Shown here one piece after another: positions 7,873 through 15,914 of a DNA stretch of 64,000 bases (within the stretch, counting starts at the first letter, position 1; every line of letters starts with the position of its first letter). Made by a program: the position numbers and the translations under genes. The stretch covers positions 124,001 to 188,000 of the forward strand of contig NZ_SJKA01000003.1 of assembly GCF_004331435.1 (NCBI RefSeq). The letters are read 5' to 3'. The notes below the pieces were generated by a model. That model saw nothing but the letters and a program-made list of their open reading frames with translations, was not told where the DNA came from and searched no databases. Source of the DNA: Kribbella sindirgiensis. Lineage in GTDB: Bacteria; Actinomycetota; Actinomycetes; Propionibacteriales; Kribbellaceae.

Positions 7873-8771
7873 GTACGAAGGCCGTGCCCCCGAAAATTGT
7901 GCAGGGCGTGCCGATGCCCGGGTGGCCGATGCGGATCTTCAAGGGACTGGTGCTGCTGGTCTTCTGCGCGGTCGTGATCGTCCCGTTCGTCGGCGTGATC
8001 TCGACCAGCGTGGCGCCGAACAAGCAGATCAACGAGTCCGGCGGGCTGGTGCTGCTGCCGAAGTCGATCAGCTTCGCGGCGTACGAGTCGTTGTTCGCCG
8101 GCGGCGTGGTGACGCGGGCCTTGTTCGTCAGCATCTTCGTGACGATCGTCGGCACGCTGCTCAGCCTGACCGTGTCGTGTCTGCTGGCGTACGCGCTGTC
8201 GCGGCCGAGTTTCGTCGCCGGGCGGCCGATCCTGCTGGTCGTGCTGTTCAGCATGTTGTTCTCCCCCGGCATCATCCCGCTGTACCTGACGGTCAAGGGC
8301 GTCGGGCTGCTGGACAGCATCTGGGCCTTGATCGTGCCGACGATGATCAGCGCGTTCAATGTCGTCGTACTGCGGGCCTTCTTCATGAACCTGCCCAACG
8401 AGCTCACCGAGAGCGCGCGGATCGACGGCGCGGGTGAGTTGAAGACGTTCACCAACATCGTGCTGCCGCTGTCGAAGGCGGTGCTGTCGGTGATCGGCCT
8501 GTTCTACGCGGTGGCGTACTGGAACGCGTTCTTCTCCGCGCTGCTGTACCTGAACGACTCGAAGCTCTGGCCGTTGCAGCTGGTACTGCGGACGTACGTC
8601 ATCAACGACACCCAGCTCGGCAGCGCGGAGCTCGGCACCGAGTTGCTGCCGCCGCAGGCATCGATCCAGATGGCGATCCTGGTGGTCTCGATCGTGCCGA
8701 TCCTGATCATCTACCCGTTCCTGCAGCGGCACTTCGCGAAGGGTGTGCTCACCGGCGCCGTGAAGGGCTGA
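7869..8771 (+). CDS. Sugar ABC transporter permease, YtcP/LplC type
   Basis: A 300-residue permease with six predicted helices and an EAA loop that reads ESARIDGAGELKTFTNIVLP. It overlaps the upstream permease by four bases (ATGA), which implies translational coupling. It completes the binding protein-permease-permease importer. A hairpin at 8775-8817 follows and probably ends the transcript. Confidence 0.93.
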   Translation: MSTKAVPPKIVQGVPMPGWPMRIFKGLVLLVFCAVVIVPFVGVISTSVAPNKQINESGGLVLLPKSISFAAYESLFAGGVVTRALFVSIFVTIVGTLLSLTVSCLLAYALSRPSFVAGRPILLVVLFSMLFSPGIIPLYLTVKGVGLLDSIWALIVPTMISAFNVVVLRAFFMNLPNELTESARIDGAGELKTFTNIVLPLSKAVLSVIGLFYAVAYWNAFFSALLYLNDSKLWPLQLVLRTYVINDTQLGSAELGTELLPPQASIQMAILVVSIVPILIIYPFLQRHFAKGVLTGAVKG

Positions 8772-8774
8772 TCC

Positions 8775-8817
8775 GGGGTTGCCCAGGGCAACTTCAGGGT
8801 CGCGCCTGGGCAAACCC
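8775..8817 (+). terminator. Hairpin after the ABC importer operon
   Basis: GGGGTTGCCCAGG pairs with CCTGGGCAAACCC, with one bulged base and a 17-base loop. It starts three bases after the permease stop. No T-tract follows, as is common in high-GC actinobacteria. Confidence 0.5.
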
Positions 8818-8846
8818 TGTGGGTCCGGCGAGTACCGTCGAACGGT

Positions 8847-9617
8847 ATGGGGATAGCGGCTGCGGAACGGGTGGGGGAAGGCCGGGCACAGGTCTTCTGG
8901 CGAGTGGTACGGGAAGCGATCCTGCTGGCGACGCTGTTCCTCGTCTACAGCGCCGGCCGCCAGATAGCGGCGAGACACACCGGGTCGGCGTTCGATCACG
9001 CACACGAGGTGCTGTCGCTGCAGAACTGGCTGCACCTGCCGAACGAGGCAGCGGTCCAGCACTGGGCCCTCGAGTTCCCGCACCTGATCAAGGGCGCCAA
9101 CCTGTACTACGCCAGCGTGCACGCTCCGCTGACGGCCGCCGTACTGCTCTGGCTGAGCATCTGGCGGCCGAAGGCGTACTCACATGTCCGGTGGACGATG
9201 GTGTCGCTCACCGGGCTGGCGCTGATCGGTCACATCGCGTTCCCGCTGGCACCGCCGCGGATGATGCCGGGCTTCGTGGACACCGGGCTGCTCTTCGGCC
9301 AGTCCGTGTACGGCCCGGACCACACCGGCGGCGCTGTGAACCAGTTCGCCGCGATGCCGAGCCTGCACGTCGGGTGGGCGGCCCTGGTCGCGCTGTCGAT
9401 GATCCTGATCACCCGGTCGCGCTGGCGGTGGCTGTGGCTGCTGCACCCGATCGTCACGTTCGGCGTCGTCGTGGTGACCGCCAATCACTACTGGCTGGAC
9501 GGCATCGTCGCTCTGGTCCTGCTGGCCGTCAGCCTGCCTCTGCTGCTCCGGCCCGGTCTGCACGCCGACAGGCCGCGGACCCGTAATTCAGTACCACCGC
9601 GCAGAGTGCTCAAGTAA
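8847..9617 (+). CDS. PAP2-family membrane phosphatase / inositol phosphotransferase-like protein
   Basis: A 256-residue membrane protein with about six helices. The acid-phosphatase motifs are visible: PSLHVGWAALV (about residue 170) with the catalytic histidine, and ANHYWLDGI (about 212-220), the C3 motif with histidine and aspartate. The family dephosphorylates lipid phosphates or transfers phosphoinositol head groups; the actinobacterial group is often labelled inositol phosphorylceramide synthase-like. The ATG overlaps a small dyad, TACCGT-CGA-ACGGTA (8833-8847), whose left half could serve as a -10 for a leaderless message. Monocistronic by spacing. Confidence 0.85.
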   Translation: MGIAAAERVGEGRAQVFWRVVREAILLATLFLVYSAGRQIAARHTGSAFDHAHEVLSLQNWLHLPNEAAVQHWALEFPHLIKGANLYYASVHAPLTAAVLLWLSIWRPKAYSHVRWTMVSLTGLALIGHIAFPLAPPRMMPGFVDTGLLFGQSVYGPDHTGGAVNQFAAMPSLHVGWAALVALSMILITRSRWRWLWLLHPIVTFGVVVVTANHYWLDGIVALVLLAVSLPLLLRPGLHADRPRTRNSVPPRRVLK

Positions 9618-9656
9618 CGTGGCTGGGCTCCCCCACTGCTCGCCGGAGGTTTCAGC

Positions 9657-11666
9657 ATGCCCTCAGACACGTCCGACACTCTCCAGGCCGAGAAGGACTA
9701 CCTGAAGACCTCCCGGGCGGCGCTGGCGCTGATGCGGGAGAAGACCGGCGCGCTGGAGATCCACAGCGCGGACCGGGTCAACCAGGAGTACCTGCAGGCC
9801 GCCATCTTCCGGCGGATGAAGGAGCTGGAGGACGACCCGGACGTACCGCTGTTCTTCGGGCGGCTGGACTACCTCGAGCCGACCGACGAGACGTTCCACA
9901 TCGGCCGCCGGCATGTGAACGACGCGCTGGGCGAGCCGCTGGTGGTGGACTGGCGGGCGGACATCTCGGTGCCGTTCTACCGGGCCAGCAAGACCGAGCC
10001 GATGGGTGTCGGGGTCCGTCGGCGGTTCGGCTTCACGCACGGCGAGATGACCGCGTTCGAGGACGAGGACCTGACCGCGAGCGGCCAGGACGAGCAGCAC
10101 AGCGACATCCTGGACGCAGAGATCGAGCGCCCCCGTTCCGGCCCGATGCGCGACATCGTGGCCACCATCCAGCCGGAGCAGGACGTGATCGTCCGGGCCG
10201 GCGTCGACGACACCATCTGCGTGCAAGGCGCGCCCGGTACCGGAAAGACCGCGGTCGGGCTGCACAGGGCGGCGTACCTGCTCTATGCGTACCGGGATCA
10301 GCTCAGCCGGGCCGGTGTGCTCGTCGTAGGCCCGAACGCGAGCTTCCTGCGGTACATCGGGGACGTCCTGCCCGCACTGGGCGAGATCGAGGCGAAGCAG
10401 ACCACCGTCGAGGAGCTGGTCGCCCGCGTGAAGGTGGCCGGTCCGGGCCCGGCGCCGGTCGACGTACTCAAGGGCGACGCCCGTATGGCCGACGTACTGC
10501 ACCGGGCCGTCTGGTCGCACGTCAAGCTGCCGGAAGAGTCGCTGGTCGTGCCACGCGGAGCGCATCGCTGGCGAGTGGCGGCGTACCAGGCCGAGGAGCT
10601 CGTCACCGAGCTGCGCAGCCGTGGCATCCGGTACGGCGCCGGCCGCGCGATGCTCCCGCAGCGGCTGGCCCACGCCGTACTGCTGCGCATGGAGGCAGCC
10701 GGCGACTCTCCCGACGACCGCGTGCAGGACTCGGTCGCGCGCAGCCGCCCGGTGAAGCAGTACGCCGACGCGCTCTGGCCGGCTGTGGACCCGGCGAAGC
10801 TGCTCTTCCGCCTCTTCACCGACCCTGGCCTTCTCGCGGAGTACGCGGACGGCATCCTCACCGCAGAGGAGCAGGCCCTGCTGATCTGGGACAAGGTGCC
10901 GCGGTCACCCGGTGCGGCCAAATGGTCCGTTGCCGACGCCACTCTGATCGACGAGATCGCCGATCTGGTCGACCGTACGCCGTCACTCGGTCACGTGGTG
11001 CTGGACGAGGCACAGGATCTCTCCGCGATGCAGCTGCGTGCGGTCGGCCGACGGTGCTCGACCGGCTCGATGACGGTGCTCGGCGACATCGCGCAGGGCA
11101 CGACACCGTGGGCCACACCGTCGTGGGACGAGGCACTGAAGCACCTGGGCAAGACGAGCGCCCACACCGAGGAGCTGACCGCCAGCTTCCGCGTCCCCGG
11201 TCAGGTGATCGAGTATGCCGCCCGCCTGCTTCCGACGATCGCGCCGCACCTCAAGCCGCCGACAGCGGTACGACGAGCGCGCGGTGAGCTGACCATCACT
11301 CGCGTACCGGACAGCCTGGCCGCGGCGGTGACAGCGGTCCGTGAGGTATCGGAACGCCTCGGATCGATCGGCCTGATCGTCCCGGACGCACTGGTCCCCG
11401 CAACCCGGAAAGCCTTGCAGGGCATCGCTTTCTCGGTCCTGGGCGACGAAGACGACGTGGACGCGCACCTGGACGTCGTACCGGCGTCGCTCGCCAAAGG
11501 TCTCGAGTTCGACCACGTAGTGCTGGTGGAGCCGGCCGGCATCGTTTCTGGTGAAGCCGATGAGCGGACCGGACTCCGACGCCTCTACGTCTGTCTGACG
11601 CGTGCCGTCACCTCACTGGTCGTTCTGCACAGTGAGGACCTGCCTGAGGTCCTAGAAGCCCCGTGA
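9657..11666 (+). CDS. helR: RNA polymerase-recycling helicase-like ATPase HelR/HelD
   Basis: A 669-residue UvrD-like superfamily 1 ATPase. The N-terminus is a charged helical arm starting QAEKDYLKTSRAAL, which in HelD-type proteins inserts into RNA polymerase channels. Walker A is GAPGTGKT (about residues 193-200), the DEAQDL Walker B lies near residue 452, and the late AKGLEFDHVV motif near 615. Family members release stalled polymerase; HelR of Streptomyces also displaces rifampicin. A CCGGAGGT ribosome site precedes the ATG. I saw no rifampicin-associated palindrome upstream. The 3' end overlaps the convergent membrane-protein gene by 15 bases. Confidence 0.88.
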   Translation: MPSDTSDTLQAEKDYLKTSRAALALMREKTGALEIHSADRVNQEYLQAAIFRRMKELEDDPDVPLFFGRLDYLEPTDETFHIGRRHVNDALGEPLVVDWRADISVPFYRASKTEPMGVGVRRRFGFTHGEMTAFEDEDLTASGQDEQHSDILDAEIERPRSGPMRDIVATIQPEQDVIVRAGVDDTICVQGAPGTGKTAVGLHRAAYLLYAYRDQLSRAGVLVVGPNASFLRYIGDVLPALGEIEAKQTTVEELVARVKVAGPGPAPVDVLKGDARMADVLHRAVWSHVKLPEESLVVPRGAHRWRVAAYQAEELVTELRSRGIRYGAGRAMLPQRLAHAVLLRMEAAGDSPDDRVQDSVARSRPVKQYADALWPAVDPAKLLFRLFTDPGLLAEYADGILTAEEQALLIWDKVPRSPGAAKWSVADATLIDEIADLVDRTPSLGHVVLDEAQDLSAMQLRAVGRRCSTGSMTVLGDIAQGTTPWATPSWDEALKHLGKTSAHTEELTASFRVPGQVIEYAARLLPTIAPHLKPPTAVRRARGELTITRVPDSLAAAVTAVREVSERLGSIGLIVPDALVPATRKALQGIAFSVLGDEDDVDAHLDVVPASLAKGLEFDHVVLVEPAGIVSGEADERTGLRRLYVCLTRAVTSLVVLHSEDLPEVLEAP

Positions 11667-13070
11667 CCCGCCGGACCGGCGTGACGAGCGCCGGGACGAC
11701 CCGCCACCGCTGGAGCGCGTCCGCGACGACCAACTCGAACGCCGCGAACTGCCGCTGTACCAGCTGCTCCCGCCGTCGTCGTCCGAACCGCGGCTCGACG
11801 CGGCAGCCCAGTCACCGACAGAGCTGCCGACGTTCGAGCTGAACCGGCCGAAGCGCGCACCCGGTCGACGGGACCGCCAACGCGACCGCATCTCCTCGCC
11901 GCGGCGCCTGAAGTCGGAGTCCGGGAACCACCACACGCGGCCGTCGCCCTGCGACCAGTACCCGTCGACGTACGCCGCGAGGTCCTCCGCGTGCTCCCAG
12001 TACGGCCGCTCGCTCTGCCAGCCCTTCACCATCCGGATCTGGGGCTGCTCGCCGGCCTCGTCACGCTGCTTGCAGGCCGCGCAGACGTCCACGTTGCGCG
12101 CAGTGCCCTCCTCGGGCTTCCACTGCACCTCGGCGACGCTCGGACCGTGCCGCGGGTCGAAGAAGCAGGGCGCCGTGGGTTCGGGGACCGGCTCGCCCGC
12201 ACGCACCGCGTCCAGACAGCGCAGGCCGTAGCGGGCCGAACCGAGCAGCGTCGTCACTGCCTCGATGTCCTTGTCGCCCTTGGCCTGATCGAGCCGGTGC
12301 CGTGCCTTCTCGACGGTGTCGAGGACGTCCTTGGACAGCTTCGACTGCTGCGGGTCGGACACCGTCGGCAGCGCGGAGACCTGCTGGGAGAGCGCGATGA
12401 TCTCCTCGTTGAGCAGCGGCTGCGCGACCTTCAGGTGCGCCTTCTCGTCCTGCCGCCGCGCACGCCGGGCACCCAGCCCGGTCACGGTGACCCAGAGCCC
12501 GATGATCCCGGCCACGCCACCGGCGTACGGCGCGGCGTCGACGTAGAACGGCTTGTTCACGACCTGGGCGCGCTGGATGAACCGCTCGAGCATCGACTCG
12601 TAGTTCGGCGCACAGCAGTCGACCGCCTGGTCCACCGCGTCGCCCACGAAGTACGTCGGCCCGTGGTCGGCACGCTGGACCGCGTGCAGCCCGCGGCCGT
12701 TGGACGACGACGAGGCGTCGACCAGTACGGCGTACACGCCCTCGACGCCGACGCGGTCGTACAGCTGGTCCGCGATCTCTTCGCCTTCCCAGGCGGGCCG
12801 CGAGTAGTACCTGCTCTCGGACTTGCTGATCTTCTCCACCGGGATCACGGCGATCCGGATCGGGGCGCCGGCGCTCTTCGCGGCCGCATCGAGCTGAGCG
12901 GTCTCGCTGGGGCTGAGCTCCGTGACGCCTGGGTCGACCCAGACACCAGGGTCGCCGAGGTGGCCGGCCACGGTGTTCATGTACGCGTCGGGGTCGCCGG
13001 CCGCATGCGCCAGTGGCGCGGGCAGGACCCACAGGGTGACGACGGCGAGCGCGCCGAGCAGACGTTTCAT
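11652..13070 (-). CDS. Secreted/anchored protein with CFFDP zinc-ribbon-like domain and Ser/Arg-rich tail
   Basis: A 472-residue protein of unknown function. It has a cleavable-looking signal peptide (residues 1-23, ending LAHAA), an extracellular domain of about 150 residues that recalls TPM-type folds, a membrane helix near 180-200, then a cytoplasmic region. That region holds a CFFDPRHGPSV motif and a CAAC pair that together give a likely four-cysteine metal site. The last 55 residues are a low-complexity tail rich in Ser, Arg and Gly ending in SGGSRGF. It overlaps the upstream paralogue by four bases (ATGA), so the two are coupled. Confidence 0.75.
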   Translation of the reverse strand: MKRLLGALAVVTLWVLPAPLAHAAGDPDAYMNTVAGHLGDPGVWVDPGVTELSPSETAQLDAAAKSAGAPIRIAVIPVEKISKSESRYYSRPAWEGEEIADQLYDRVGVEGVYAVLVDASSSSNGRGLHAVQRADHGPTYFVGDAVDQAVDCCAPNYESMLERFIQRAQVVNKPFYVDAAPYAGGVAGIIGLWVTVTGLGARRARRQDEKAHLKVAQPLLNEEIIALSQQVSALPTVSDPQQSKLSKDVLDTVEKARHRLDQAKGDKDIEAVTTLLGSARYGLRCLDAVRAGEPVPEPTAPCFFDPRHGPSVAEVQWKPEEGTARNVDVCAACKQRDEAGEQPQIRMVKGWQSERPYWEHAEDLAAYVDGYWSQGDGRVWWFPDSDFRRRGEEMRSRWRSRRPGARFGRFSSNVGSSVGDWAAASSRGSDDDGGSSWYSGSSRRSSWSSRTRSSGGGSSRRSSRRSGGSRGF

Positions 13071-14068
13071 CGTGCTCCTCCCGAGAGCCGCTCACGGCAG
13101 GCGTCGCAGACCGGGACCTCCCGGGGCCGCCCGCCAGGTGGCGAGTACATCCAGTCCGTCACGGAGACGCCGTGGCCGGGGTCGAAGAAGCAGGTGGCAC
13201 GTCTCGGCGGCGCGGCCGTTCCGGCGACGAGCGCCTGCGCACAGGCCAGCCGCCAGCGCCCGTACTCGACCGTGGATCGCACCGCGCGCAGCTTGTCGTC
13301 GTCCGGTTCCCCGTCGACCACGCGGCCGGCGTCGGCGTACGCGTCCATCGCCGCCTGCACATCCGCTGCCGTGTCCATGCCGTCCAGACGCACGTCCGCG
13401 GCATCCAGTTCCTCGCCGAACCGCGTGACGTCCTCCCGCGCAACGGCCCGCCGCTCGTCCAGCGTGTCGACCTCGTCCGGCAACACCTCGTACGACGGAC
13501 GGTAGAGCGCGGGGCCTTCGTCCTTGCGCGACCGTCTCCTCCACAAGAGCAGACCGGCCGCCAGAACCACGACCACCAGCACGATCAGCAACGGCCACAG
13601 CCAACCGGGCGCACCTTTGGATGCATTGGGTACGTCGAGTTGGTCCAGCACCCCGTTGAGCATGCCGACCGGGTCGGAGCGGCTGTGCTTGTCCAGTTCG
13701 CTCGTGAGGATGTCCGCGATCGGGGCATCGACCCCGACCGCGCTCCCCCAGGCGATGGCTCCGCCGAAGACGACGAGGTAGACGCCGTCAGCTTTCTGCC
13801 GGTCCACCACTTGGTCGACGTACGTGTGGGCCGCTGTGCTCTTGTCGCCGGGGCCCAACGCGGTGGCGGGCACGACCGCGATGCGAATCGCCGGGTCGTG
13901 CCCGCTCACTCGTTCAGCCAGCTCAGTGGCGTCCTTGTCCGGTACCAGTGACCGCTGCGTCGGGTCGACGTACACAGGCGACGTCTTCCACCCCTCGACC
14001 ACCGCGCCAGGGTCGTTGGACCCGGTCAGGGTGGTGGCGAGTAACAGCACACCGGCGAGCAGACGCAT
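13067..14068 (-). CDS. Membrane protein paralogous to the downstream CFFDP-domain protein
   Basis: A 333-residue protein of unknown function with a signal peptide, an external domain (residues about 25-150), one strong helix (about 155-177, rich in V and L), and a cytoplasmic tail. The order matches the next gene, including CFFDPGHGVSV followed by VCDACRERL, which aligns with the CFFDP and CAAC motifs there. It lacks the Ser/Arg-rich tail. The first gene of a two-gene operon; the pair is likely an old tandem duplication that works together at the membrane. Confidence 0.75.
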   Translation of the reverse strand: MRLLAGVLLLATTLTGSNDPGAVVEGWKTSPVYVDPTQRSLVPDKDATELAERVSGHDPAIRIAVVPATALGPGDKSTAAHTYVDQVVDRQKADGVYLVVFGGAIAWGSAVGVDAPIADILTSELDKHSRSDPVGMLNGVLDQLDVPNASKGAPGWLWPLLIVLVVVVLAAGLLLWRRRSRKDEGPALYRPSYEVLPDEVDTLDERRAVAREDVTRFGEELDAADVRLDGMDTAADVQAAMDAYADAGRVVDGEPDDDKLRAVRSTVEYGRWRLACAQALVAGTAAPPRRATCFFDPGHGVSVTDWMYSPPGGRPREVPVCDACRERLSGGAR

Positions 14069-14099
14069 GGGCAGAAGACTGCCCTACTGCCGGTCCTCC

Positions 14100-15290
14100 T
14101 CAGTCAGCGGTTGCAGTGACGTAGATGTCCTCGTCCCGCTCGAGCTCCTCCACTCGCTGCAGGGAGGGGTCTCGCCAGAGCACGTAAACGAGGCCCAGTA
14201 CGACCAGCGACAGCGCGGAGGCCAGCACCGGGAGGTACCCGACGCCGAGCGTCTGGATGACCAGTCCGCCGACCACTGCGGACAGTCCGGCACCCAGGTA
14301 GATCGCGGACGCGTTGAGCGAGATGAGCAGTCCGCCGCCGAGCTCCAGGAGCAGGTTCTGGATCGGTGGGTTGAAGGCCCAGGTCAACATGCCCCACACC
14401 ACCAGAGCGGCTCCGGCGCCGACCTCGGTCGTCAGCGTCAGGTCGAGCGTGGCGAGAACGGCGGTGATGCCGGTCATCAGGACGACCAGGGTGCGCAGGC
14501 TGCCGAAGCGGTCGGTGATCCGGCCGCCGAGGAAGTTGCCGATGACCGCGCCCACGCCGTACAGGAGCAGGAGGAGCCCGGTGACGCTGCCGGTCAGGCC
14601 GGCGGTGTGCTTGAGCAGCGGGACGATGTAGATGTACACGCTGAACGCGGCCAGCACGGCCAGGACAGTAATCGCCAGGATGATCTGCACGCGCCGGTCT
14701 GCCACACCGGCGAAGCGCTCGCGCAGGCTGACCACAGGAGGTGCGTCGACCTTCGGTAGTGCAGCGCGCTCGACGATGGCGACCAGTACGGCGACAGCGG
14801 TGATGAGTGCGAATACGCCCTTGTAGCCGAGTGTCGGACCCAGCAGCGTGCCCGCGGGTACGCCGAGCACCAGCGCGAACGTGAGGCCGCCGAACACGAT
14901 GGCCACTGCTCTTCCGCGTTCCTCAGGTGGCATCAGGCTGGTGGCGAACAGTGTGGCGGCCGGTGTGTAGACGGCGGCGCCGAACGCGGCCACGACCCGG
15001 CCGGCGATCAGGATGGGGTAGTTGACGGCCAGCGCGGCGATCAGGTTGCCGAGCGCGGCCAGCACCAGTGCGGCGATCAGGAGGGTACGGCGCTCCCAAC
15101 GGCCGGTCAGCGTGGACAGGATCGGCGCACCGATCGCGTACGACAGCGAGAACGCGGTGGCGAGTTGGCCGGCTGCGGTCAGCGAGACGTGCAGCTCGGA
15201 GCTGACGTCGGGCAGTACACCGGACACGACGTACGCGCTGGTGCCGACCGCGAACGCACCGGCACCAAGCAGGTAGATCCGTGCGGACAT
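14100..15290 (-). CDS. MFS transporter, AraJ/DHA1 drug-efflux type
   Basis: A 396-residue major facilitator with twelve predicted helices. The motif A-like loop is GAPILSTLTGRWERRTLL (about residues 53-70). The closest family is the AraJ/YdhP efflux group, which exports sugars or drugs; the substrate is unknown. It is divergent from an ArsR regulator gene, with a large dyad at 15321-15357 between them. A repressor-pump pair is the simple reading. Confidence 0.9.
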   Translation of the reverse strand: MSARIYLLGAGAFAVGTSAYVVSGVLPDVSSELHVSLTAAGQLATAFSLSYAIGAPILSTLTGRWERRTLLIAALVLAALGNLIAALAVNYPILIAGRVVAAFGAAVYTPAATLFATSLMPPEERGRAVAIVFGGLTFALVLGVPAGTLLGPTLGYKGVFALITAVAVLVAIVERAALPKVDAPPVVSLRERFAGVADRRVQIILAITVLAVLAAFSVYIYIVPLLKHTAGLTGSVTGLLLLLYGVGAVIGNFLGGRITDRFGSLRTLVVLMTGITAVLATLDLTLTTEVGAGAALVVWGMLTWAFNPPIQNLLLELGGGLLISLNASAIYLGAGLSAVVGGLVIQTLGVGYLPVLASALSLVVLGLVYVLWRDPSLQRVEELERDEDIYVTATAD

Positions 15291-15320
15291 CTCAGGCCCT
15301 TCGAAGACAGGGGGTTCAGT

Positions 15321-15357
15321 AGTTCGACGATCATCGTACTACGATCATCATCGAACT
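15321..15357. promoter_or_regulatory. Operator dyad between MFS and arsR-type genes
   Basis: AGTTCGACGATCATCG and CGATCATCATCGAACT are inverted repeats (14 of 16 positions) around the spacer TACTA. The site lies between the divergent starts at 15290 and 15383 and is the likely binding site of the ArsR protein. TACTAT at 15371-15376 is a -10 six bases before the regulator ATG, giving a leaderless message. Confidence 0.6.
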
Positions 15358-15382
15358 TCGATAGGCGTCGTACTATGGACTC

Positions 15383-15694
15383 ATGGCCACCAAAGTCCTC
15401 CCGCAGCCGGAGCGGGACGAGATCCGCGTCGAGGCGGTTCTCCAGGCGCTGGGCGAGCCGGTCCGGCTGACCATCGTCCGCGCGCTCGCCGACAACCCGG
15501 CCGGTGTCTGCTGTGGCGAGATCGAGCTGCCGGTGACGGCGTCCACGCGCGCCCACCACCTCAAGACCCTGCGCGAAGCGGGTGTCCTGTCCACGCACAC
15601 CGACGGCACCCGCCGGATCAGCATCCTCCGCCGCGAGGACCTCGAGGCCCTCTACCCGGGCCTACTGACGGGCATCTTGTCGGCGAAGCAGTAA
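15383..15694 (+). CDS. ArsR-family winged-helix regulator
   Basis: A 103-residue regulator. The helix-turn-helix reads VTASTRAHHLKTLREAGVL (residues about 53-71), followed by a DGTRRISIL wing. The CC pair in VCCGEIE lies where some family members bind metal, but the full metal site is not evident. It probably represses the divergent MFS pump. Its TAA stop is part of the 5-base target duplication of the mobile element that follows. Confidence 0.9.
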   Translation: MATKVLPQPERDEIRVEAVLQALGEPVRLTIVRALADNPAGVCCGEIELPVTASTRAHHLKTLREAGVLSTHTDGTRRISILRREDLEALYPGLLTGILSAKQ

Positions 15695-15696
15695 CC

Positions 15697-15860
15697 AGGT
15701 CCTGTCTGGTAATCCAGCGCCGTAGCGAGGAGGTGCTCGGTGCGGTGCATCGGCGTGCGGGGGCGAAGGTCTCGATGCGGAGCATCGTGGCCTTTGCACC
15801 CGTGCGGCGAGGTGCCGTGCCGAGTGCCCCGCAGTAGGCGATGGATTGCCAGACAGGACC
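15697..15860. mobile_element. MITE-like hairpin element with target-site duplication
   Basis: Terminal inverted repeats GGTCCTGTCTGGTAATCCA and TGGATTGCCAGACAGGACC (one mismatch in 19) bound a 164-base element with no coding capacity. TAACC occurs directly on both sides (15692-15696 and 15861-15865) and fits a 5-base target duplication. The interior folds back almost end to end around CGATGC-GGA-GCATCG; many positions pair only as G-U in RNA. Terminal repeats of this kind belong to transposase-mobilised elements. No transposase is in the window, so it would need one elsewhere. Confidence 0.75.
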
Positions 15861-15914
15861 TAACCGCAAGGTTGCAGTGGGTGGTTGGAGAAGTGCGGCT
15901 GGCAGACTGAAGCG

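Noticed and set aside
9600-9656. Rifampicin-associated element upstream of helR
   Set aside because: No long GC-rich palindrome of that type is visible in the short upstream region.
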